55,214 nt of DNA from Trichaptum fuscoviolaceum (Eukaryota > Basidiomycota > Agaricomycetes > Hymenochaetales > Trichaptaceae). Each line of letters starts with the position of its first letter. Position 1 is the stretch's first letter. The notes beneath the pieces were generated by a model. The model made no database searches. It was given only the letters and a program-made list of their open reading frames with translations, and had not been told where the DNA came from. The stretch lies in assembly GCA_910574455.1 (NCBI GenBank), contig CAJSYZ010000007.1:4642760-4697973 (forward strand), read 5' to 3'. This document shows positions 44,191 to 55,214 of this stretch, in pieces. Both the position numbers and the translations under genes were made by a program.

Positions 44191-46773
44191 TTCTCATCTC
44201 CCGCTCTTGCGGATCCCATCATGCTTTGCACGGCATTTCAAAATTCGCTCAAAGGCCGCCAGAGCCGCCGATATGCTGCCTCACACCTCGGCCTTCAAAT
44301 GAACTTGCGGAGGAAATCGACGATTGGAAAGCGAAGCAGGCTCAGATGCACGAGAACGATAGTTCTAGTCGAGATACAGGCAGGGTGTTTGCCAACGCTC
44401 CCAATGTCAATAGCTCGCAACAACACTCTTCTGAGCCTCAAACAGAACTCCAGCCGTCTGCGCCGGAGCCAGCGCCATCACCGCACTTCGGGGTTCCTCT
44501 GATTGACAGGTTCAACTATGCCGACCTTGACTGCTCAGCTCGTATACGTGGGTCACATCGTTCAGCAAAACATGCCATATCTATTCTTTCCTCGAAGAAG
44601 GATAGGTACATGCGCAGCCCTTGCAAGACTCCTGGAGAGCAGCAATATGTTGTAGTTGAGCTTTGCGAGGACATCCGAATTGATACCGTGCAGTTTGCAA
44701 ACTTCGAATTCTTCTCTGGAGTGGTCAAGGAGTTCAGTGTTAGTGTCGCTCAGACAGACACGCCAGACCCGGCTGCATGGACTCCAGCTGGGAGATACAC
44801 AGCGAAGAATATTCGTGGAATTCAGGTGCGCCAGTTGCGTTCTCTCATAAATACGATGTTGACAGACTTCATTCAGTCTTTCCATCCACCGATTTCCCTA
44901 CGAGACTTCTACCGGTACATTCGAATTGACTTCCACTCGCACTATGGGAACGAATTTTACTGCCCACTATCTCTTCTACGGGTATATGGCCTTACGCACC
45001 TTGACGCTTGGAAATGGGACCTTTGGGAAGAGGAATCTCAGAAGAAGCGTGGCGAGATCGAGGAGCCCGTACAAGCTCCTGTCATATCTCCTCCAATTCC
45101 TAACGACGCGGTGGCGATGGCAAAAGAGACGGTTGGCGAAACGAATGAGAAGAGAGACAAAGCACCGGAAACAATAGCAGAAGGAGAGGCCTCGGTTGTG
45201 AGCACTCTCGTTCCTGCGACAAAATTATCTACGCCTCCCTCGAGCGAAATCAGAGAGGCCAGCGCGAAATCGCAGTCTCCTTCGACAGTCTCTGATTCAT
45301 CGTCAATCGTAACGAGTTTCTCGCAAGTCTCAAGCCAAGTTCTGCCTGTTTCCTCGCCAGTCATTGTCGATACCAGCAGTTCCTCGTCAGCTATCATCGA
45401 GTCTTCTGCCTCTGAATCCTCACATGCTACTCAAGTGGCTGCATCAGTATCTAAACCCATTCTCATCCCGACCATTGTCCCACATGATTCAAGAGTACCC
45501 GCTGTTGTCGGCGCTGGTGAATCAATATATCGCACAATTATGACTCGCCTAGGGGCCCTCGAAATGAATGCAACGCTCTACCTTCGGTATGTCGAAGAGC
45601 AGACACGTTCCATGCGCGAGGCTCTTCGCCGCCTGGAGGAGGACCTCGGTCGATTGGAAGGGATAGGGAAAGCACACGCCCAGCATATGCAGCGTGCCAC
45701 AGAAGACTGGGCCGCCCAGCGCCGCCGACTTGAACGAGAGCATGGAGAACTCGAACGGCGCTTTAGCCACCTTGCAGATGAAGTTGTGCTCGAAAAGAGG
45801 CTAGGAATTGCACAGCTCTGCCTCTTGCTGACTGTGCTGGTGTTCATGGCTCTAACCCGCGGCTCGAGAGGGGAGACCTTGATCGCGTCCAGCAGTCGGA
45901 GGGACTCGCTGCGAGAATGGGGTAGACGGCATTTGAGTAGCCTCAGTGGTGGAGAGTGGACGAAATTTGGTGGGAGGACAAGGAGCCCGACTCCGACACC
46001 GAAGAATCCGAATGTTAAGAACTTGAAGCCCACGATCGTTGTCCGAGATGACGGCGAAAGGGTGCCTTTCCCTGCTTCCTCTCGCGTTGACGAGGACCGG
46101 ACGCCGCAGCGCAGGACGCCTGTCCAGTCCTTATCGTCTCCCAGCAAGCCTCGTTTACCTACACACATTCGTTTCACCCGTCCCCCGACACCTCGTTGCT
46201 CACCGACCGGGTACACCATCATCGATCTCATATCACGGACACTCTCCGCGTTCGCCTAACCTTGTTTCTTCCTTCGGCCACAACAACGGCGTGGCTAGCG
46301 GTCTGAATAGCTTGGGTCGTCCGCGCCTCCGTCGATCGAGCTCGCATAACTCGCCCGCTGCAGGACTTGGCGTGGTGCAGTCGTTCTCAGTCGGTCCATC
46401 CCCGCTCAGCGCGAAGAAGTGGGCGAAGAGCGCTCACTTGCACGAGATCCGTCCATCGCGAACACCCCGAGTGGGTCTAGCTTCAGCGACGGAGAACGAC
46501 CCAGTGCAGGCCGCGCAAGGTGGACTGCAGGCTTTAGTCGAAATGAGCCCGACGAGAGGCGAGGACAGCAAAAGCCCGAGTGACGTCTTTTGGCCCTCGA
46601 TGCAAGGAGTCGTCTTTCGCGAGCCTCTTGCTCCCTTACAAACGGCGACAGGGCTGACCCTCCACTCTCAATGGCATTCGTCGCGAAGCCCTACAAAGCT
46701 TCAGGATATCGATACAGAGTCTGAGAGCTGGATAGACACGGATGTTGAGGGTTCTGACACGGGCGAATCATAG
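43958..46773 (+). pseudogene. SUN-domain gene, copy 4, two frame breaks
   Basis: The start and intron layout match copy 3 (ATG 43958, intron 1 ending GTGCAG near 44095, 51-nt intron near 44826-44876). As in copies 2 and 5, the signal-peptide frame and the mature frame disagree around 44218. A second break is private to this copy: an extra T in the run at 46172-46174 (GTTTCACCCG instead of GTTCACCCG). It shifts the cytosolic tail and brings a stop at 46257-46259, about 170 codons early. The original frame resumes as an open stretch to 46773. SUN domain, coiled coil and membrane helix are intact. Both breaks are single-base length changes in short runs, so base-calling error is possible. Confidence 0.7.
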
Positions 46774-49700
46774 TTTACTTGTAGTTCAATTGTTTATACT
46801 TCGCAATATGTACATTAATCAACATTCGAAGACATGCTTCAATAACAGTCTATCCGTGAAGAAGAATCTCTAAATACAAGGATGGTAAAAAAAAAACATG
46901 GCCTCCTCTGCGAGAAGTCGCTCAGCCTCGAGCGCAGCCATGCATGCCAGTGCGCAGACGAGCATCAAAGGTGTATTCTTTGATGCTGGTCTCCGTCCGC
47001 GAGTCTGTTTGTAGTTGTCCGCGGACGATTGCTGTTGCTGGCATCGCCGCATTGCGAGGACGCGACCATCGAGGGCCAGTACTAGTGTTGTGAATGCGCA
47101 ATTTGTTGAGACTTCGAGGGCACAGGTAACAAAGGATGATAGCCTTTAAGCTCATAAACTTCGGGGCTAAGAATTCATTTCGCCATGATCTTCGAAGCGC
47201 GCAGTTCATCGCGTCACAAGAATGGCCTCTTCGCCGTAGAATCCAAAGGAAGATGGGTACAGCACCATTGCTTGCGGCGATCGTCGAAGCTCGCAGTTCA
47301 TCGCGTCACACAAGAACGGCATCTTCGCCGTAGAATCCAATGGAAAATGGGTACAGCACCATCGCATACGGCGCATTACAGCACCAGTGCTTGCGGCGAT
47401 CTTTGAAGCGCGCAGTTCATCGCGTCACATAAGAACGGCCTCTTCGCCGCAGAATTCAATGGAAGATGGGTACAGCACCATCGCATGCGCTGATGCCATA
47501 AATGTATTTGCCTTGAGGTTCAGACGCTTCGCACTCGCTGCTCGGGCATTCTTAGCAATCGACAGGATCGGACAGAATGTGCTGTAGACGTACCTTCAAT
47601 GTCACCATCACCGCTCCATCTGCGCGTCGCAATACCCTGGTCCTAAAAAAGTGTTCACACATGTCTTCGGATGTCTGGTATAGGCAACAGTTGAAGTCAC
47701 ATTTGCGAGTGGTAGTGGTACGGACGCAAGTCACGACGGCGCGGACGGCGCTTCAGGGACAGACGCCAATCTTGAAAGCTCACGGACACAAGTTACAAGT
47801 GCTTACAACAAGAAAGCACTCAAAGTAGGACCATTTCGGTGAGTTGCTGTCAGTCTAGGGTCCGATCAGACTCATTTCTCAGTTTCGAACCATTGCGCAG
47901 ACAGCGCGCAATCGCGTCTTGCGCAAGTCATAGTAGGATCTCCTTGTTCTTCACGGGCGACTTTAAGATTCATTCGCAATGCAAATGCGCGACAAACTTG
48001 AGATGGTCTTGGGTAAGGTTGCGCACGCAGTCAGACAATAAACTAATTCAAGTTAGAAATCAACAAATCCTGTAATCAGATTGCACTTACCATTGTATAT
48101 AGTAATAACAACTATGAGTGAAATGTTAGCTTTAGCATTGACTACGAAAACCAGGAGACACTTACAGTGTGTGCACACAGGAGAGCTGCAAGAGACGAGG
48201 GAAGAGGGCAAAGAGCCTGAGGAACTTGGGGATAGATTGGGCCAGTATTTATACCTTTTGAAAGCTCTAGACAGATAATAGAGACGGCCAATACTCACCG
48301 ACTCATTGAAAAAGCCAAGCGAAGAAGAATGGCTCATTTCTGCAGTGTCCGGGCATACATCCGGATGAGTGTTTCGAGCGCCGTGCAGCTGTCCCGCCTG
48401 TCCCGTCCCTCAAACCACCTCCAGTGACCTCCAGCAGCACCATGAGACCTCTCCAGCACCCTCCAATCCTCCAGAAAGCACCCAGAAAGCTCAGAAATAT
48501 GCCAAATGCACTCTCTGTGCAGATGGCAAAGTGCTCGCAAAAATACAGCCTCCGGGCATTGCAGACAGCGGCTACGCAGTAGCGCCATTCCCACAGCATA
48601 GCCGAGACCCTGAACCCCTGGTTTCTGATGCGAAAAGAGCGAGGCGAAGTATGGAAGATGTCTTCCGAGTGAATGGGGAGGTATGAGCCGGGCTGCACTT
48701 GCACGGCTTGCTCGGGTTGAGTTTGTGAGCTGGGGGGAGGCGGGGTGGTGTATCTTCGAGCCTTGGGGTCTATAGTTGATACTTCAGTAGTCATTATCGC
48801 AGCACAGAACTTAGGTATGTTGTCAATGTGTGTTGAACAGGCCTACAGCAGCTTGGAGGAGCTCACCCGGAGATTCTGCAATTTGGATGGTTTCGCTCGC
48901 ACATTTCGCTTATCGGGTGGTATTACGTCCAGCCTAGAAGCCTTCCAAGTGTTTCAGGACCTTCCATCAGACGTGGATAGTGTCCCGAGGGTTGCGAGCC
49001 TTGGAAGGAGGTGTGAGAGGCCGGGAGAGCACTCACCTCTCTGTGTCTGGATTTCGGGGCTGAGATGCAGGGAAGCATAGACTTGCATGCTGGTGTAGTT
49101 GCCTATGGTGATGGAAAGCTGAATTCCAGAGGTTGTGAGCAATGAGATAGGTTCAATGGCCTGCTCGCAGGTCATGGTTGCAGAGCAGGAGGTTGGGCCA
49201 GGATTGGTAGCACGCATTGACCCTGCTTACGTAATCAACTCCGAGTCCGGCCGGTGCAAATTATCTCAGTTTCTCCTTCGATTGCATTGGTTTTAGATAC
49301 CAGAGTTAATCTATATTATGGAACAGAGAGCTTGACATTAGAATAATCAAAATATCTGAGGGAATGAGCCCAAAACTCGACCCTGAGCACTTTAAGCAAG
49401 CTCTTGAGAACTCTTTCCGGTGACACCAAAGATGACAATGTATATATGTTTTTGCTTCCGGAGAGCGGCTTCAGGACAGCAAGCTTTTGAGCCCAGAGAG
49501 CAATGTCAGGACAGCAAGACTCAAGGCCGAAGATGACAATGTATATATGTTTTTGCTCCCGGTGAGCAAGGTGCATTCAAGGGCAGCTAACCTTACATGT
49601 TCTGAATTTGTGCCACATCGGGGCAGCAAGCGCAATTGAGACTTGCACAAGATAGCAATATATATATGTTTTTTTCTTTCGGCAAGCAATGAGTCTTGCG

Positions 49701-50232
49701 CTTGTCGCAAATGCACTCGCAATCAATTGAACAAGACCACATCTTTGCAAAAGTGCTGGCATAAGTATTGCGAAGTGGAGACTCTCGGTTCAGCCATCCG
49801 TTGTAGTCTTGAAAGCAAAAGGAGTGTTTGTTTAACATCTCAATAATATCTTGAAGCAGGAGAGCTTGAAGCAGGCAGTCTTGAGGAGGAGAGAATTGTA
49901 GGGCTTGAGTGCAAGAGAAGAAGTGGCCGCGCGTCGCGGACATGTAATCCTAAATTTTCTCTCCCGCTTCGCATCTCACTACATCGCTTATTGCTAGCCA
50001 TGCCTCGCGTACTTATGCGCAAATTAGTATGCGCCAGTCTCCAAGAGAGCTACATACGACATTTTTTGACTTTCTAGCCAATGCTGGCCTTTCCATTTGC
50101 TTTTACTAACATTTTCATTGGATGCAATGTTGTGCAGATCTCTCGACCCTTCAGCGACCACCAGCTATCTGTACTGGCCCGGGACTTACCCACGCCTACC
50201 GCCGCCGCGCCGCCGGCCTGCTCGCCCTCATC
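44191..50232 (+). repeat. Tandem unit copy 4 (6042 bp)
   Basis: Same content as the other units, with private single-base changes in its second half (for example GCTCAGAAATATGCC near 48490, GTGAATGGGGAGGTATG near 48672, CACCCGGAG near 48865, where copies 1-3 have one base fewer or CACCCAGAG). CACCCGGAG is shared with copy 5. Confidence 0.95.
46774..49999. other. Inter-gene part of the tandem unit, copy 4
   Basis: As in copy 1: minisatellite from about 47189, TATATATG triplet at about 49431-49690 (with one extra T), no confident gene. Confidence 0.4.
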
Positions 50233-52668
50233 TTCTCATCTCCCGCTCTTGCGGATCCCATCATGCTTTGCACGGCATTTCAAAATTCGCTCAAAGGCCG
50301 CCAGAGCCGCCGATATGCTGCCTCACACCTCGGCCTTCAAATGAACTTGCGGAGGAAATCGACGATTGGAAAGCGAAGCAGGCTCAGATGCACGAGAACG
50401 ATAGTTCTAGTCGAGATACAGGCAGGGTGTTTGCCAACGCTCCCAATGTCAATAGCTCGCAACAACACTCTTCTGAGCCTCAAACAGAACTCCAGGCGTC
50501 TGCGCCGGAGCCAGCGCCATCACCGCACTTCGGGGTTCCTCTGATTGACAGGTTCAACTATGCCGACCTTGACTGCTCAGCTCGTATACGTGGGTCACAT
50601 CGTTCAGCAAAACATGCCATATCTATTCTTTCCTCGAAGAAGGATAGGTACATGCTCAGCCCTTGCAAGACTCCTGGAGAGCAGCAATATGTTGTAGTTG
50701 AGCTATGCGAGGACATCCGAATTGATACCGTGCAGTTAGCAAACTTCGAATTCTTCTCTGGAGTGGTCAAGGAGTTTAGTGTTAGTGTCGCTCAGACAGA
50801 CGCGCCAGACCCGGCTGCATGGACTCCAGCTGGGAGATACACAGCGAAGAATATTCGTGGAATTCAGGTGCGCCAGTTGCGTTCTCTCATAAATACGATG
50901 TTGACAGACTTCATTCAGTCTTTCCATCCTCCGATTTCCCTACGAGACTTCTACCGGTACATTCGAATTGACTTCCACTCGCACTATGGGAACGAATTTT
51001 ACTGCCCACTATCTCTTCTACGGGTATATGGCCTTACGCACCTTGACGCTTGGAAATGGGACCTTTGGGAAGAGGAATCTCAGAAGAAGCGTGGCGAGAT
51101 CGAGGAGCCCGTACAAGCTCCTGTCATATCTCCTCCAATTCCTAACGACGCGGTGGCGATGGCAAAAGAGACGGTTGGCGAAACGAATGAGAAGAGAGAC
51201 AAAGCACCGGAAACAATAGCAGAAGGAGAGGCCTCGGTTGTGAGCACTCTCGTTCCTGCGACAAAATTATCTACGCCTCCCTCGAGCGAAATCAGAGAGG
51301 CCAGCGCGAAATCGCAGTCTCCTTCGACAGTCTCTGATTCATCGTCAATCGTAACGAGTTTCTCGCAAGTCTCAAGCCAAGTTCTGCCTGTTTCCTCGCC
51401 AGTCATTGTCGATACCAGCAGTTCCTCGTCAGCTATCATCGAGTCTTCTGCCTCTGAATCCTCACATGCTACTCAAGTGGCTGCATCAGTATCTAAACCC
51501 ATTCTCATCCCGACCATTGTCCCACATGATTCAAGAGTACCCGCTGTTGTCGGCGCTGGTGAATCAATATATCGCACAATTATGACTCGCCTAGGGGCCC
51601 TCGAAATGAATGCAACGCTCTACCTTCGGTATGTCGAAGAGCAGACACGTTCCATGCGCGAGGCTCTTCGCCGCCTGGAGGAGGACCTCGGTCGATTGGA
51701 AGGGATAGGGAAAGCACACGCCCAGCATATGCAGCGTGCCACAGAAGACTGGGCCGCCCAGCGCCGCCGACTTGAACGAGAGCATGGAGAACTCGAACGG
51801 CGCTTTAGCCACCTTGCAGATGAAGTTGTGCTCGAAAAGAGGCTAGGAATTGCACAGCTCTGCCTCTTGCTGACTGTGCTGGTGTTCATGGCTCTAACCC
51901 GCGGCTCGAGAGGGGAGACCTTGATCGCGTCCAGCAGTCGGAGGGACTCGCTGCGAGAATGGGGTAGACGGCATTTGAGTAGCCTCAGTGGTGGAGAGTG
52001 GACGAAATTTGGTGGGAGGACAAGGAGCCCGACTCCGACACCGAAGAATCCGAATGTTAAGAACTTGAAGCCCACGATCGTTGTCCGAGATGACGGCGAA
52101 AGGGTGCCTTTCCCTGCTTCCTCTCGCGTTGACGAGGACCGGTCCCCCGCCGCAGCGGGCAGGACGTTTTCTTCCTTCGGCCCACAACCTGCTCGGTCTG
52201 AATAGCTTGGGTCGTCCGCGCCTCCGTCGATCGAGCTCGCATAACTCGCCCGCTGCAGGACTTGGCGTGGTGCAGTCGTTCTCAGTCGGTCCATCCCCGC
52301 TCAGCGCGAAGAAGTGGGCGAAGAGCGCTCACTTGCACGAGATCCGTCCATCGCGAACACCCCGAGTGGGTCTAACTTCAGCGACGGAGAACGACCCAGT
52401 GCAGGCCGCGCAAGGTGGACTGCAGGCTTTAGTCGAAATGAGCCCGACGAGAGGCGAGGACAGCAAAAGCCCGAGTGACGTCTTTTGGCCCTCGATGCAA
52501 GGAGTCGTCTTTCGCGAGCCTCTTGCTCCCTTACAAACGGCGACAGGGCTGACCCTCCACTCTCAATGGCATTCGTCGCGAAGCCCTACAAAGCTTCAGG
52601 ATATCGATACAGAGTCTGAGAGCTGGATAGACACGGATGTTGAGGGTTCTGACACGGGCGAATCATAG
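50000..52668 (+). pseudogene. SUN-domain gene, copy 5, tail deletion and frame breaks
   Basis: ATG 50000 and the intron layout match copy 3. The signal-peptide frame break is as in copies 2 and 4. In the tail, about 200 bp of the other copies (equivalent to 27973-28172) are replaced by about 60 bp at 52142-52200 (GGTCCCCCGCCGCAGCGGGC and following), leaving the gene 146 bp shorter than copy 1 and stopping the frame at 52203-52205. The original frame reopens to the usual stop at 52668. The SUN domain carries substitutions not found in copies 1-4, three of them amino-acid changes (Leu at 50655-50657, Leu at 50736-50738, Ala at 50802-50804). Residual sequence in the replaced stretch still resembles pieces of the original (CTTCCTTCGGCC), so it looks like several small deletions. 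Confidence 0.75.
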
Positions 52669-55214
52669 TTTACTTGTAGTTCAATTGTTTATACTTCGCA
52701 ATATGTACATTAATCAACATTCGAAGACATGCTTCAATAACAGTCTATCCGTGAAAGAAGAATCTCTAAATACAAGGATGGTAAAAAAAAAACATGGCCT
52801 CCTCTGCGAGAAGTCGCTCAGCCTCGAGCGCAGCCATGCATGCCAGTGCGCAGACGAGCATCAAAGGTGTATTCTTTGATGCTGGTCTCCGTCCGCGAGT
52901 CTGTTTGTAGTTGTCCGCGGACGATTGCTGTTGCTGGCATCGCCGCATTGCGAGGACGGCGACCATCGAGGGCCAGTACTAGTGTTGTGAATGCGCAATT
53001 TTGTTGAGACTTCGAGGGCACAGGTAACAAAGGATGATAGCCTTTAAGCTCATAAACTTCGGGGCTAAGAATTCATTTCGCCATGATCTTCGAAGCGCGC
53101 AGTTCATCGCGTCACAAGAATGGCCTCTTACGCCGTAGAATCCAAAAGGAAGATGGGTACAGCACCATTGCTTGCGGCGATCGTCGAAGCTCGCAGTTCA
53201 TCGCGTCACACAAGAACGGCATCTTCGCCGTAGAATCCAATGGAAAATGGGTACAGCACCATCGCATACGGCGCATTACAGCACGCATTGCTTGCGCGGG
53301 ATCTTTGAAGCGCGCACGTTCATCGCGCACATAAGAACGGCCTCTTTCGCCGCAGAATCAATGGAAGATGGGTACAGCACCATCGCATGCGCTGATGCCA
53401 TAAATGTATTTGCCTTGAGGTTCAGACGCTTCGCACTCGCTGCTCGGGCATTCTTAGCAATCGACAGGATCGGACAGAATGTGCTGTAGACGTACCTTCA
53501 ATGTCACCATCACCGCTCCATCTGCGCGTCGCAATACCCTGGTCCTAAAAAAGTGTTCACACATGTCTTCGGATGTCTGGTATAGGCAACAGTTGAAGTC
53601 ACATTTGCGCAGTGGTAGTGGTACGGACGCAAGTCACGACGGCGCGGACGGCGCTTCAGGGACAGACGCCAATCTTGAAAGCTCCACGGACACAAGTTAC
53701 AAGTGCTTACAACAAGAAAGCACTCAAAGTAGGACCATTTCGGTGAGTTGCTGTCAGTCTAGGGTCCGATCAGACTCATTTCTCAGTTTCGAACCATTGC
53801 GCAGACAGCGCGCAATCGTGTCTTGCGCAAGTCATAGTAGGATCTCCTTGTTCTTCACGGGCGACTTTAAGATTCATTCGCAATGCAAATGCGCGACAAA
53901 CTTGAGATGGTCTTGGGTAAGGTTGCGCACGCAGTTCAGACAATAAACTAATTCAAGTTAGAAATCAACAAATCCTGTAATCAGATTGCACTTACCATTG
54001 TATATAGTAATAACAACTATGAGTGAAATGTTAGCTTTAGCATTGACTACGAAAACCAGGAGACACTTACAGTGTGTGCACACAGGAGAGCTGCAAGAGA
54101 CGAGGGAAGAGGGCAAAGAGCCTGAGGAACTTGGGGATAGATTGGGCCAGTATTTATACCTTTTGAAAGCTCTAGACAGATAATAGAGACGGCCAATACT
54201 CACCGACTCATTGAAAAAGCCAAGCGAAGAAGAATGGCTCATTTCTGCAGTGTCCGGGCATACATCCGGATGAGTGTTTCGAGCGCCGTGCAGCTGTCCC
54301 GCCTGTCCCGTCCCTCAAACCACCTCCGTGACCTCCAGCAGCACCATGAGACCTCTCCAGCACCCTCCAATCCTCCAGAAAAGCACCCCAGAAAGCTCAG
54401 AATATGCCAAATGCACTCTCTGTGCAGATGGCAAAAGTGCTCGCAAAAATACAGCCTCCGGGCATTGCAGACAGCGGCTACGCAGTAGCGCCATTCCCAC
54501 AGCATAGCCGAGACCCTGAACCCCTGGTTTCTGATGCGAAAAGAGCGAGGCGAAGTATGGAAGATGTCTTCCGAGTGAATGGGAGGTATGAGCCGGGCTG
54601 CACTTGCACGGCTTGCTCGGGTTGAGTTTAGTGAGCTGGGGGGAGGCGGGGTGGTGTATCTTCGAGCCTTGAGGGTCTATATGTTGATACTTCAGTAGTC
54701 AATTATCGCAGCACAGAACTTAGGTATGTTGTCAATGTGTGTTGAACAGGCCTACAGCAGCTTGGAGGAGCTCACCCGGAGATTCTGCAATTTGGATGGT
54801 TTTGCTCGCACATTTCGCTTATCGGGTGGTATTACGTCCAGCCTAGAAGCCTTCCAAGTGTTTCAGGACCTTCCATCAGACCTGGATAGTGTCCCGAGGT
54901 TGCGAGCCTTGGAAGGAGGTGTGAGAGGCCGGGAGAGCACTCACCTCTCTGTGTCTGGATTTCGGGGCTGAGATGCAGGGAAGCATAGACTTGCATGCTG
55001 GTGTAGTGGCCTATGGTGATGGAAAGCTGAATTCCAGAGGTTGTGAGCAATGAGATAGGTTCAATGGCCTGCTCGCAGGTCATGGTTGCAGAGCAGGAGG
55101 TTGGGCCAGGATTGGTAGCACGCATTGACCCTGCTTACGTAATCAACTCCGAGTCCGGCCGGTGCAAATTATCTCAGTTTCTCCTTCGATTGCATTGGTT
55201 TTAGATACCAGAGT
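50233..55214 (+). repeat. Tandem unit copy 5 (4982 bp, cut by window end)
   Basis: Same order as other units but more divergent: the gene-tail deletion, SUN-domain substitutions, and many scattered one-base indels between about 52750 and 54900. The window ends inside the inter-gene part, shortly before the TATATATG repeats, so the right edge of the array is not visible. Confidence 0.95.
52669..55214. other. Inter-gene part of the tandem unit, copy 5 (partial)
   Basis: Minisatellite from about 53087 with disrupted units (GCACGCATTGCTTGCGCGGG, CGCACGTTCATCGCGCAC). Short frames that were constant in copies 1-4 are broken or fused here. If any of those frames were real exons, this copy would be defective. 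No confident gene. Confidence 0.4.

Noticed and set aside
44080..44502. ATG at 44080 (and its equivalents in copies 2 and 5) as the true SUN start, reading straight into the signal peptide
   Set aside because: The frame then misses the SUN domain entirely and no donor exists to shift it. The TACTAAC and GTGCAG signals place this ATG inside intron 1.

Overview
The window reads as nuclear DNA of a filamentous basidiomycete, most likely an Agaricomycete. It has many short GT-AG introns (mostly 47-70 nt), a Plavaka-type transposase, relics of a group III (Nik1-type) hybrid histidine kinase, and a fungal SLP1/SUCO-type SUN-domain protein. I saw no prokaryotic organisation, rRNA, tRNA or CRISPR. 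Gene models were assembled by eye from reading frames, splice sites and phase matching. Exon boundaries are therefore predictions, although the phases close exactly across all nine transposase exons and all eighteen exons of the neighbouring gene.

Layout. (1) 1-8.3 kb is a gene graveyard. It holds a badly decayed Nik1-type histidine kinase on the minus strand (about 1370-3250), a frameshifted DEDD-type 3'-5' exonuclease fragment (4920-5448) and a few weak exon-like frames. (2) 8.3-16 kb holds two uncharacterised multi-exon genes, divergently transcribed: a 925-aa-class coiled-coil protein on the minus strand and a 571-aa protein on the plus strand. The 1.95 kb between them contains a small terminal-inverted-repeat element, a degraded relative, and dense palindromic repeat words. 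(3) 16.5-25.5 kb holds an apparently intact Plavaka transposase gene (minus, 9 exons, 1203 aa). It is divergent from an 18-exon gene (plus, 973 aa) that belongs to a recurrent but uncharacterised Agaricomycete protein family; the two share a 483-bp repeat-rich spacer. I suggest, as inference, that they form one mobile unit. (4) 26.06 kb to the window end is a head-to-tail array of a 6.04-kb unit, four complete copies plus most of a fifth, each carrying an SLP1-type SUN gene and about 3.2 kb of non-coding or undecipherable DNA.

The array is the most striking feature. Its left edge cuts copy 1 inside the signal-peptide region. Copies 2, 4 and 5 have a single-base difference that puts the signal peptide out of frame with the mature protein. 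Copy 4 has another frameshift in the tail, and copy 5 has a deletion/replacement. Only copy 3 reads through from signal peptide to stop. Copy 5, the most damaged in its tail, keeps family-consensus residues in the SUN domain that copies 1-4 have lost.

A second theme is four short-word repeat families (ACTAGTAGT-like, CTTGAAGTT-like, CACTGGCAGTG-like, and CAGGCTGAGTC/GACTCGGAGTC-like). They are dense between about 8.3 and 22.4 kb and nearly absent from the SUN array. They occupy promoters and a 393-nt intron, and also appear inside coding exons.
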